Shown here: one piece after another, positions 1 through 5,666 of the stretch | How the letters are laid out: each line of letters begins with the position of its first letter | Numbering within the stretch: the stretch's first letter is position 1 | Assembly: GCA_030429685.1 (NCBI GenBank) | Contig: JAUIEY010000104.1 | Coordinates: 1 to 6,907, forward strand | Length of the DNA stretch: 6,907 nt | Direction: 5' to 3' | Origin: Gammaproteobacteria bacterium | Lineage (GTDB): Bacteria > Pseudomonadota > Gammaproteobacteria > Steroidobacterales > GCA-2729495 | The notes under the pieces: model-generated | Told to the model about the DNA's origin: nothing | The model's input: only the letters and a program-made list of their open reading frames with translations | Database searches by the model: none | Made by a program: the position numbers and the translations under genes

Positions 1-681
1 GGCCGGCGTGGTGGTTATCACGCCGAAGTCGGTAAAGATCGAGGTGTTGCGCGCGCCCGCATCTTCCATGGCCAGTATGTCCCGCCGCAGCGACACGCCG
101 GTGGCCTTGAAGGCATCCACGGTATAACCATAGTGCCGCAGCCGTGACACAATCGCGCTGGCGGCCGCGGTCTTGCCGGAATCCATGCAGGTACCGGCCA
201 GGGCCACCACCGGCACACCGTGAGTATTCAGCGGAGCGTCGCCGTTCATCTCTTCACTGCCGGCCCGCGACGGCACGCCGATGCGTTCGCCCAGATAGGG
301 AAATTCCAGCACCGTGCCCAGCACCCTGGCATTGAAGGGCTGCCCGAAGTTGGCATTCACAGAATCGCAGATTCCGAGTACCCCGCCGATGTTCAGTACC
401 TGTATTTCATCGCCGGGTTTGAGCGACTCCGGCAGGTGCCCCGAGTAGCCGAACAGTGCCTTACGGTGACCGAGCGCGCCGACAATCACGTCGCCTTTTT
501 TCAGCTGTGCCATCCGGCCGCTGGTAAGTTCCAGGGTGTTGTAGGTGGACTTGTTGTTGAGAATTTCGACGGCCACCAGCACGCCTTCCTCACAGGGAAT
601 ATCCGCGCTGACCCGGAGCTCGCGCTTGAGCCCCCGGTTCTGTGCCACCGACGCAATCTTGTCTGCTATGACTGTTTTCAT
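1..681 (-). CDS. P-loop NTPase-like protein of unknown function (C-terminus outside window)
   Basis: The frame stays open for 227 codons from ATG 681 to the left edge, so only the N-terminal part is seen. Residues 1-150 look like a mixed alpha/beta domain with many glycines and no family I can name. A short hydrophobic strand (VPVVALA) then leads into a Walker A motif, GTCMDSGKT, at residues 163-171, so nucleotide binding is likely. The stretch AFKATG at 190-195 and the acidic/glycine segment after it resemble the layout of MobB-, dethiobiotin synthetase- or DUF1611-like P-loop proteins, but this is only a resemblance. The start lies 4 bp after the argG stop with AAGG about 10 nt upstream, so the gene is very probably the last visible member of the argR-argG transcript. 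A role linked to arginine or a related amino acid is suggested by context only. The function is unknown. Confidence 0.75.
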   Translation of the reverse strand, partial: MKTVIADKIASVAQNRGLKRELRVSADIPCEEGVLVAVEILNNKSTYNTLELTSGRMAQLKKGDVIVGALGHRKALFGYSGHLPESLKPGDEIQVLNIGGVLGICDSVNANFGQPFNARVLGTVLEFPYLGERIGVPSRAGSEEMNGDAPLNTHGVPVVALAGTCMDSGKTAAASAIVSRLRHYGYTVDAFKATGVSLRRDILAMEDAGARNTSIFTDFGVITTTPA

Positions 682-685
682 GCTG

Positions 686-1933
686 TCATGCCTTGTCATC
701 GGTTGAGCGGTCACCGGTTGAGCGGTCACCGGTTGAGCGCGCCCGCGATTGCAGCATGCCGGGCAGCGCCAGAATGCGCGAGTACCCGAGCGCGTCCTGT
801 GGCGTCCATTCGCCGGCAGCTTCGCCGTACACACCTTTGGTGGCCGCCATCAGCGAGTAGGCGGAATCTACGCCGGCGACAAACAGGCTGCCGGGCCGCA
901 GGATAAGTTTCACCTCACCCGTAACGGTGGCTTGCGACGAATCCAGCAGCGCCTCGATATCACGGCACACCGGATCCAGTTGTTTGCCTTCGTGCACAAA
1001 ATCACTGTAGTTCTGCGCCACGCCTTCCTTGATTTTCATCTGCAGTGCGCTGAGCGTGAGTTTTTCCAGTTCGCGATGCGCGTTCAGCAATATTTCTGCC
1101 GCGGGTGCTTCGAAAGCGACCCGACCCTTGGTGCCCAGCACCGTATCGCCGAGATGAATGCCCCGGCCGATGGCGTATTCGCCGCCGATGCTTTCGAGCT
1201 TTTCAATCAGTTCCACGACCGCCATGGCCTGACCGTCGAGCGCCACCGGCACGCCTTTAACAAAACTGACAGTCAGGTATTTTTCCGGTAGGCCTTTTTC
1301 AAAAGCGCCCGCGGACAACACCCATGCCGATTCCGGAATGGTGTTCTGCGAGGTCAGTGTTTCGCTGCCACCGATGGACACACCCCACATACCCCGGTTG
1401 ATGGAATACTCGCCGCCGGAAGGGGGCAGCGGGTAATTGTTGTCCCTGAGGTATTTGATCTGCTGATCCCGCTGAAAGGCCTGGTCACGCACCGGCGCCA
1501 GCACTTCCAGCGCTGGATTGACGGTGCGCAGGGCCACTTCAAAACGCACCTGGTCATTACCCGCCGCGGTGCAGCCGTGCGCCACCGTGGTGGAGCCCCG
1601 TTCGCTGGCCAGTTCCGCCAGCAGGGTGGCCTGAATGCCGCGTTCGGCACCCACGCATAACGGATACAGGTTGCCGCGCCGGGCATTGGCAGCGATCAGG
1701 TATTTAATTACCCGATCGAAAAAAATCTGCCGTGCTTCCACCAGCACATGTTCCTGCGCGCCCAGCGCCATAGCCCGTTCTTCCAGGCTGGCGGCAGCGG
1801 CCGCATTGAGCCCGCCGGTGTTAATGCACACCGTAACGACCGGGCGGTTGTAGGTTTCTTTCAGCCACGGCACGCAAAACGACGTGTCCAGTCCGCCGGA
1901 GTAGGCCAGGATAATGGGTGAAGTGTCACTCAT
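686..1933 (-). CDS. argG: Argininosuccinate synthase ArgG
   Basis: This enzyme joins citrulline and aspartate with ATP to make argininosuccinate, the penultimate step of arginine synthesis, in the cytosol. The 415-residue protein has the N-type ATP pyrophosphatase loop AYSGGLDTS at residues 10-18. The family block around GNDQVRFE lies at 125-132, here preceded by HGCTAA where most family members have HGATGK. The GEYSINRGMWG/IGGSETLTS region (174-195) matches the Xanthomonadales/Bacteroidetes-like ArgG branch better than the common bacterial type. The last 17 residues are a low-complexity tail made by a tandem repeat (RSTGD three times) and are probably dispensable. ATG 1933 is 20 bp after the argR stop, with only a weak AGAGA ribosome site, so the gene is probably co-transcribed with argR. 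The identity is secure. The exact substrate preference (citrulline, or an acylated form in lineages with a variant pathway) is not shown by the sequence. Confidence 0.96.
   Translation of the reverse strand: MSDTSPIILAYSGGLDTSFCVPWLKETYNRPVVTVCINTGGLNAAAAASLEERAMALGAQEHVLVEARQIFFDRVIKYLIAANARRGNLYPLCVGAERGIQATLLAELASERGSTTVAHGCTAAGNDQVRFEVALRTVNPALEVLAPVRDQAFQRDQQIKYLRDNNYPLPPSGGEYSINRGMWGVSIGGSETLTSQNTIPESAWVLSAGAFEKGLPEKYLTVSFVKGVPVALDGQAMAVVELIEKLESIGGEYAIGRGIHLGDTVLGTKGRVAFEAPAAEILLNAHRELEKLTLSALQMKIKEGVAQNYSDFVHEGKQLDPVCRDIEALLDSSQATVTGEVKLILRPGSLFVAGVDSAYSLMAATKGVYGEAAGEWTPQDALGYSRILALPGMLQSRARSTGDRSTGDRSTDDKA
695..739. repeat. Three tandem 15-bp repeats at the 3' end of argG
   Basis: On the plus strand the unit gtcaccggttgagcg occurs at 725-739 and 710-724, and with one substitution (gtcatcggttgagcg) at 695-709. 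The unit length keeps the argG frame and encodes RSTGD, RSTGD and RSTDD, residues 399-413 of ArgG. The repeat lies just before the argG stop and outside the catalytic domains, so copy number could vary between strains without breaking the enzyme. Confidence 0.95.
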
Positions 1934-1953
1934 GCTGTTGTCTCTGTATTAAA

Positions 1954-2400
1954 TCAGTCCATCAAAGAACGCAGTTTGCTGAGTAATTGTTTCTGCTCGG
2001 TTGCGTTCCGGGTTGCTACAAAAATCGTGTCATCGCCGGAAATCGTGCCGACGATTTCGTTCCAGTTACTGCGGTCCAGCTCCAGTGCAACGCGCGCCGC
2101 AGCGCCGGTTGCGGTATGTATCACCGTCAGGTTGGCGCCCGCGGTCCGGGCATCCCGCACAAAGCCTTCCGGCAGGTCCGCCTCCGTGAGCGGTGCTTCC
2201 GCCTGCAGTTGTGCATAGCCGTCACCCACCTTGGCAATGCCCAGCTCACGCAGGTCGCGGCTGACGCTCGACTGCGTCGCCGCCACGCCTTTGGCCCGCA
2301 GCAGGCTGACAAAATCAGACTGCCGGGCAACGGGCCGGCGCTCGAGAATCTCGAGGATAGCCTCACGGCGGCGGGCCCGGATGTCAGGTGCGGTGGGCAT
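1954..2400 (-). CDS. argR: Arginine repressor ArgR
   Basis: This is the arginine-responsive transcription regulator, a hexamer that binds ARG boxes when arginine is present. The 148-residue form has the winged-helix N-terminal domain with recognition helix QSSVSRDL at residues 43-50. The C-terminal oligomerisation and arginine-binding domain contains GTISGDDTIF at 118-127, where the Asp-Asp pair is the usual arginine contact. The length fits the family (about 150 residues). The frame extends 13 codons upstream to ATG 2439, but that ATG lies inside the -10 box of a near-consensus promoter. ATG 2400 has AGG six bases upstream and gives the normal N-terminus, so it is chosen as the start. argG follows after 20 bp. 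Autoregulation is likely from the promoter context and from what is known of the family. Confidence 0.95.
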   Translation of the reverse strand: MPTAPDIRARRREAILEILERRPVARQSDFVSLLRAKGVAATQSSVSRDLRELGIAKVGDGYAQLQAEAPLTEADLPEGFVRDARTAGANLTVIHTATGAAARVALELDRSNWNEIVGTISGDDTIFVATRNATEQKQLLSKLRSLMD

Positions 2401-2434
2401 AGCTGGCCTGCATGTATAAACAAACAGTTTGCGC

Positions 2435-2462
2435 ATCATACGCAGTATTTACAGCTAGTCAA
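2435..2462 (-). promoter_or_regulatory. Sigma70-type promoter of the argR-argG transcript
   Basis: Read on the minus strand: -35 TTGACT (2462-2457), 16-bp spacer, -10 TATGAT (2440-2435). Each box matches consensus at five of six positions. Transcription should begin near 2428 and leave a leader of about 28 nt before ATG 2400. This promoter rules out the longer argR start at 2439. Confidence 0.75.
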
Positions 2463-2470
2463 GCGACTTA

Positions 2471-2489
2471 ATTCACAAATATGCGCATA
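2471..2489. promoter_or_regulatory. Possible ArgR operator upstream of the argR promoter
   Basis: The minus strand carries TGTGAAT at 2477-2471, which fits the TNTGAAT half of the enterobacterial ARG box; the opposite half is poor. Next to it is a perfect 10-bp palindrome, TATGCGCATA, at 2480-2489. The core TGCGCAT recurs at 2430-2436, overlapping the -10 box, 52 bp away. Either element could be an operator for ArgR or for the divergent gene at 2589. This is inference from position and symmetry only. Confidence 0.3.
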
Positions 2490-2533
2490 AATTTAGAGAA
2501 GCGGGCGGTTATGCTGCATTTTGTCAACTCGGG

Positions 2534-2561
2534 CTGACTGCCATGCGGGCGCTGCTAGAAT
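2534..2561 (+). promoter_or_regulatory. Weak candidate promoter for the PEP-CTERM gene
   Basis: CTGACT (2534-2539), 16-bp spacer, TAGAAT (2556-2561). The -10 box is good and the -35 is four of six. The start would fall near 2568, about 20 nt before the GTG at 2589. It is back to back with the argR promoter. Confidence 0.35.
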
Positions 2562-2588
2562 CAATCAATAAGCTGTCTGGGGAAGCCG

Positions 2589-3344
2589 GTGCGAGTAAAA
2601 ATATCCACAGTTGTGGCCCTGCTGTCATTCTGCGCAGTGCCCGCCGTCTGGGCGGCGCCGGTGACGGTGATTGTCCACGGAATACAGGACAGCTTTGCTG
2701 ATCCTGACAGCCTGTTGCCGTTCGCCGACTCAGGGAACGGGACCGCGTGGAGCATGACTGTCACCTATGAAAGCGATACACCAGACGTTACCCAGCCGAT
2801 GCTTCCTCCTGGTCTGCCCGATTTTGATCCTTCGCTGGGCATATATGCAGGTGCGCTGACCGATGCGCAGCTGATCGTTGACGGGAACAGCTTTGACATG
2901 CTGAGCGGTAGCTCGGTATTGATTATTGACGATGCAGTATCCACCTCGGGCGATACGGTCGATTTCTGGATGGCCAGTACCTCGACACGAACGGCTGTGA
3001 GTCCGGTGAACCCGGTCAGCGGCGAACCTGACTACCTGGACGAGGGGTTCCGTTTTTTCATGTCGGCAACCGCACCGGCGGGTCAACCGGTGCCGGTACT
3101 GACCAGCGATGAACTGGTGCCCCCGGCCGCCATGTCGAGCTGGGACATGGGCAGCCTGAAAATGAATTACCGAATCACGTACGAGGACAACTCGGGGCTG
3201 GATCCGGTGGACACCGATCTTGCCCTCGCGACTGCCACCATCACCAGCATCACGGTGGTGCCGCTGCCGGCAGCAGCGTGGTTGTTTCTCAGCGGTTTCC
3301 TAAGTCTAATCGGACTGCGCACTGCGCGAAAAGCTGCTGCTTAA
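2589..3344 (+). CDS. Secreted PEP-CTERM sorting-domain protein
   Basis: This is an exported protein of unknown function (251 residues) with a GTG start preceded by GGGGAAG (2579-2585). Residues 1-22 form a Sec signal peptide: positive start MRVK, hydrophobic core, and a likely cleavage after VWA. The mature part (23-222) is acidic and rich in Ser, Thr, Asp and Gly, has no cysteine, and looks beta-rich, as is common in this class. The end is a typical VPLPA variant of the PEP-CTERM signal: VPLPAAAWLF at 224-233, a short transmembrane helix to about 243, then a basic tail (R244, R247, K248). In this system an exosortase in the inner membrane is expected to cut at the VPLP motif and release or anchor the protein, often with exopolysaccharide production. 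No exosortase is in this window. The last 39 bp overlap the end of nudC on the other strand. Confidence 0.88.
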   Translation: MRVKISTVVALLSFCAVPAVWAAPVTVIVHGIQDSFADPDSLLPFADSGNGTAWSMTVTYESDTPDVTQPMLPPGLPDFDPSLGIYAGALTDAQLIVDGNSFDMLSGSSVLIIDDAVSTSGDTVDFWMASTSTRTAVSPVNPVSGEPDYLDEGFRFFMSATAPAGQPVPVLTSDELVPPAAMSSWDMGSLKMNYRITYEDNSGLDPVDTDLALATATITSITVVPLPAAAWLFLSGFLSLIGLRTARKAAA

Positions 3345-4205
3345 GCCCAGCTCGGCCAGCCGCGCGCCGTCCCACTGATCGAACCACGCTTCGATCAGGC
3401 GGAAAGCAATGGAATTCACCGGTGGCAGTTGCACCGCACCGGCGGCCAGTTGTTCGCGCGTGAACCAGCCGGCTTCGGCGAGTTCCTGATCGTTCAGGTT
3501 AATGGCGACGGATTCGGCTGCGGCATGAAAGCCGACCATCATGGCGCCGGGAAAGGGCCATGGTTGCGAACCCAGGTAGTTCACAGCACCGACTTTGATA
3601 TTGGTCTCTTCGGCGACTTCGCGGCGCACCGCATCTTCCATGGACTCACCCGGCTCGACAAACCCTGCAATGGTGGAAAAGCGTCCTGCCGGCCAGCGCG
3701 CCTGGCGACCAAGCAGGCAGCGGTCAGCGTCCGTGACCAGCACAATAATGGCCGGGTCAACGCGCGGAAAGCAGCGGTGCCCGCAGGCAGCGTTGCTGCA
3801 GACCATCACGAAGCCACCGTCTGCGGGCCGGTTTTCAGCGCCGCATAAGCCGCAATACAAATGCCGCTGCTGCCACTCGACCATGCCCTTGGCATAAGCG
3901 AGCAGGGCGCCGTCGTCCGCGGAGGTCAGGGCCAGCAGCCTGCCATGGTTGTCGAACTGGCTGGCGTCCGGTCCGCCGGCCGGTGCGGCTGCATCCACCG
4001 CAATTGCAAACAGGTGCTGCTCGGCAAGCCGGCCGAGATAGATCGCCAGTTCGTTGCGCCAGCCGTCACCGAGTGCCGCGCGTGGCAGCAGCACCGGGTT
4101 GTCATCGTCGCCGATCATGCAGCGCGATTGCCAGACCGCGACAAAGCGCGTCTGTTCGTGCAGCAGCGTCGCCTGCAATGCGGCAGGGTCATTGCGCAGC
4201 GCCAC
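3306..4205 (-). CDS. nudC: NADH pyrophosphatase NudC (Nudix hydrolase)
   Basis: NudC hydrolyses NAD(H) to NMN(H) and AMP, and in E. coli it also removes NAD caps from RNA. From GTG 4205 the protein has 299 residues. A four-cysteine zinc site lies at C118, C121, C136 and C141. The Nudix box runs from G181 to I203 with catalytic E196, E199 and E200. Its last glycine is replaced by Asn202. SQPWPFP at 213-219 is the signature that separates NudC from other Nudix enzymes. GTG 4205 is the first canonical start, but it has no good ribosome site. The frame stays open upstream to the preceding stop, and the added residues (TFFSAGPVARNVALR) resemble the usual N-terminus of NudC homologues, so translation may begin further up, possibly at ATC 4244. 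The gene follows the FlhC-like gene in the same direction and probably shares its transcript. Its 3' end overlaps the convergent PEP-CTERM gene. Confidence 0.94.
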   Translation of the reverse strand: MALRNDPAALQATLLHEQTRFVAVWQSRCMIGDDDNPVLLPRAALGDGWRNELAIYLGRLAEQHLFAIAVDAAAPAGGPDASQFDNHGRLLALTSADDGALLAYAKGMVEWQQRHLYCGLCGAENRPADGGFVMVCSNAACGHRCFPRVDPAIIVLVTDADRCLLGRQARWPAGRFSTIAGFVEPGESMEDAVRREVAEETNIKVGAVNYLGSQPWPFPGAMMVGFHAAAESVAINLNDQELAEAGWFTREQLAAGAVQLPPVNSIAFRLIEAWFDQWDGARLAELGLSSSFSRSAQSD

Positions 4206-4241
4206 GTTGCGTGCGACGGGTCCGGCTGAAAAAAATGTTCT

Positions 4242-4257
4242 GATCGGCGCTTACTCC
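4242..4257 (-). promoter_or_regulatory. Ribosome site and possible non-canonical ATC start for nudC
   Basis: On the minus strand GGAG (4257-4254) overlaps the TAA stop of the FlhC-like gene, and nine bases later comes ATC (4244-4242), in frame with nudC. The 13 codons from this ATC to GTG 4205 read IRTFFSAGPVARN, which looks like a conserved NudC N-terminus. No ATG, GTG or TTG lies in this stretch. Either AUC is used, or GTG 4205 is used without a clear ribosome site, or a base is wrong in the read. Confidence 0.4.
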
Positions 4258-4808
4258 GCGGCTTTGAGTTCACAAAAAGGACATCGCCGGTAGTCTAGTG
4301 CGTATCGGTCCTGCACATAAATACCGTCGCAGCTGGCACACGACGCAAAATACAGTTCCTGTTCGATGGCCAGTGCCCGGTAGAGGTTCCACGCCTTTTC
4401 AAAACACAGCTGCGGTTCGGGGTGCAGCGCCAGGTAGGCTTCAAAAGCGGCGCAGAATTTTTCACCGAGTTGCAGATTGTCGAGCCGGGCGCGGTGTGCG
4501 TGGCCGTCCGCCAGCCCCGGCAGTACCACCCCGGCGTTGACCATGAAGCAGCCCAGCAGGGTGGCCTCGGATTGTTGCTGACTGGACGCCACGTAGCAGG
4601 CGATCTGGCGCGGAGTTTTGCCGCGGCGGCGTTTAACGGTGTTGCCCTGTTCGTTTTTGAAGTAGGTGCCGTAAATCTTGCGGATACGGTCCTCCGAAAA
4701 GCCGGTGCAGCGGCGGATGGTGCCGGTGCGGGCTTCGTGACCGATCATGCGGACGGCGAGGTTGAATTTCGCCATTTCGGCGGCGTAGCGGTTGTCGGTG
4801 ATGCGCAT
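4251..4808 (-). CDS. FlhC-family transcriptional regulator (orphan, non-operonic)
   Basis: This 185-residue protein is similar to FlhC, the zinc-binding DNA-contacting subunit of the FlhD4C2 flagellar master regulator (E. coli FlhC is about 192 residues). The N-terminal helix pattern FNLAVRMI, then AR, then RIRKIY (residues 15-46) follows the FlhC order. KAWNLYRALA (138-147) leads into ASCASC. The zinc site is C157, C160, C176 and C179 (CxxC, 15 residues, CxxC), as in FlhC. A basic patch KRRRGK (59-64) could touch DNA. ATG 4808 has a full AGGAGGA ribosome site nine bases upstream. It points away from a two-domain FlhD-like gene and lies upstream of nudC with the frame ending just before it. 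No flagellar genes are visible, so the targets are unknown; motility is possible but not shown. Membership of the FlhC family is fairly sure, orthology is not. Confidence 0.8.
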   Translation of the reverse strand: MRITDNRYAAEMAKFNLAVRMIGHEARTGTIRRCTGFSEDRIRKIYGTYFKNEQGNTVKRRRGKTPRQIACYVASSQQQSEATLLGCFMVNAGVVLPGLADGHAHRARLDNLQLGEKFCAAFEAYLALHPEPQLCFEKAWNLYRALAIEQELYFASCASCDGIYVQDRYALDYRRCPFCELKAAE

Positions 4809-4909
4809 GGTCAGGCTTCCTCCTGCTGAATACTCGGGGTGCCGCGCGTTTCCGGCCGGTCCCCCGCGAAAGGGCCTCTGGGGGCTAAAAATAGCTCATT
4901 TTTACCTTT

Positions 4910-4935
4910 TATGGTCATTTTCGACCATATATAGT
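4910..4935. promoter_or_regulatory. Inverted repeat and promoter region between the FlhC-like and FlhD-like genes
   Basis: Within the 157-bp divergent gap, TATGGTC (4910-4916) and GACCATA (4923-4929) are perfect 7-bp arms around a 6-bp AT-rich centre. They overlap TATATA and TATAGT (4928-4935), a likely -10 for the plus-strand gene, with no convincing -35. A bound protein here could block or activate one or both promoters. The rest of the gap holds GC-rich sequence (4840-4886) and a short GCTA-AAAA-TAGC hairpin (4884-4895). I see no clear minus-strand promoter. Confidence 0.5.
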
Positions 4936-4965
4936 ATTTTCTCCGTATCAGGATGGGAGTTCCAA

Positions 4966-5577
4966 ATGTCACCTTTACACCCTGAAAGCCCGCCGGGCCG
5001 GGAACTGGCCGGCGAAATTACCGCCATGAACCGCAGTTTTCTTGCTCTGCTGACCGACCCTGCGGTGGCCGGCCAGGCACCGTTGTTCGGACTTGATGCC
5101 GGCGTGCTGACCCGGCTGCGGCAGCTTGATCCGGCGCAACTTGCTGCCCTGGCACGGGCTCCGGTACTGCTGGCCGGTTTCAGCCTGTTACCCGGAGCCA
5201 CCTGCACCGCGCTGCCCGCGGATTGCCAGGTTGCCGACAGCGGTGTGCCGGTTGAGTGGAGCAATCGGGCGCTGCAGTTCGCCAATCGACTGCTGACCTC
5301 ACTGTGGCATTACAGCCGCGAGGCCGACGGGATTACCGAATTCTGCATCGGTCTGGATAATGCTGCGGCTGCCTGGCTGGCTGACTTGAGTTTTGCTGAA
5401 CTGTGCGAGCGTGCCGACTCTGTATGCGCCAGCCTGCAGGCGCGTCACGCCGCTCATCCGGGCTGCTGGCCTGACCTGGTGGCGAGCGCCCGCGCCGCCC
5501 AGCCGGACAAACTGGCGGCGGCGCAACTCAGCCTGATTCCGCTGACCGTCGCGGTGAATTGTTCCGGGAAAGCCTGA
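4966..5577 (+). CDS. Tandem FlhD-like domain protein
   Basis: This 203-residue protein would usually be called hypothetical. Residues 17-72 fit the FlhD pattern: helix with Asn22, then APLFGLD (38-44), LRQLDPAQL (51-59), a leucine pair at 68-69 and F72. This corresponds to the N-terminal helices of FlhD (LFRLGI, then LTxxQM, then LA). The same spacing returns at 103-157: Asn107, IGLD (128-131), L138, LSFAEL (141-146), A150, so the protein appears to contain two FlhD-like units, with GLD motifs 87 residues apart. The FlhD inter-subunit cysteine (in LVCHF) is not conserved. ATG 4966 has GGGAG six bases upstream; the longer frame from 4792 would overlap the FlhC-like gene and is unlikely. It is divergent from the FlhC-like gene, its expected partner. 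Function and targets are inferred. The similarity was judged by eye from remembered FlhD sequence. Confidence 0.62.
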   Translation: MSPLHPESPPGRELAGEITAMNRSFLALLTDPAVAGQAPLFGLDAGVLTRLRQLDPAQLAALARAPVLLAGFSLLPGATCTALPADCQVADSGVPVEWSNRALQFANRLLTSLWHYSREADGITEFCIGLDNAAAAWLADLSFAELCERADSVCASLQARHAAHPGCWPDLVASARAAQPDKLAAAQLSLIPLTVAVNCSGKA

Positions 5578-5606
5578 GCGCGGCTGCCTGCCCGACCGAC
5601 CGTCTT

Positions 5607-5636
5607 CCGGCAGCTTCGCTGCCGGTGGTTGGTTTG
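5607..5636 (+). terminator. GC hairpin after the FlhD-like gene
   Basis: CCGGCAGC (5607-5614), loop TTC, GCTGCCGG (5618-5625): an 8-bp perfect stem 30 bp after the stop at 5577. It is followed by TGGTTGGTTTGTGT, which is T-rich but not a true T-run. It is probably a weak intrinsic terminator that separates this gene from yadG. It could instead be a processing or attenuation hairpin in the yadG leader. Confidence 0.55.
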
Positions 5637-5666
5637 TGTCCGGATGCCATGCACAATCGCCGTCTT

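Noticed and set aside
220..906. A 228-codon plus-strand frame opposite the P-loop gene and the end of argG
   Set aside because: It covers two well-supported minus-strand genes and has no ribosome site or recognisable motif.
2401..2439. Longer ArgR start at ATG 2439
   Set aside because: The codon lies inside the -10 hexamer of a near-consensus promoter, and the added residues are not typical of ArgR.
4206..4260. FlhC-like and nudC as one fused gene broken by a stop
   Set aside because: They are in the same frame separated by TAA, but each is a complete family-length protein, and a ribosome site lies at the junction. Two adjacent genes is the simpler reading.
4861..4884. CCCCC ... GGGGG pairing upstream of the FlhC-like gene as a riboswitch or terminator
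   Set aside because: There are only five base pairs with a 14-nt loop and no conserved core or T-run, so it could easily be chance in GC-rich sequence.
4792..4965. N-terminal extension of the FlhD-like gene to ATG 4792
   Set aside because: It would overlap the 5' end and the strong ribosome site of the divergent FlhC-like gene. ATG 4966 has GGGAG at ideal spacing.
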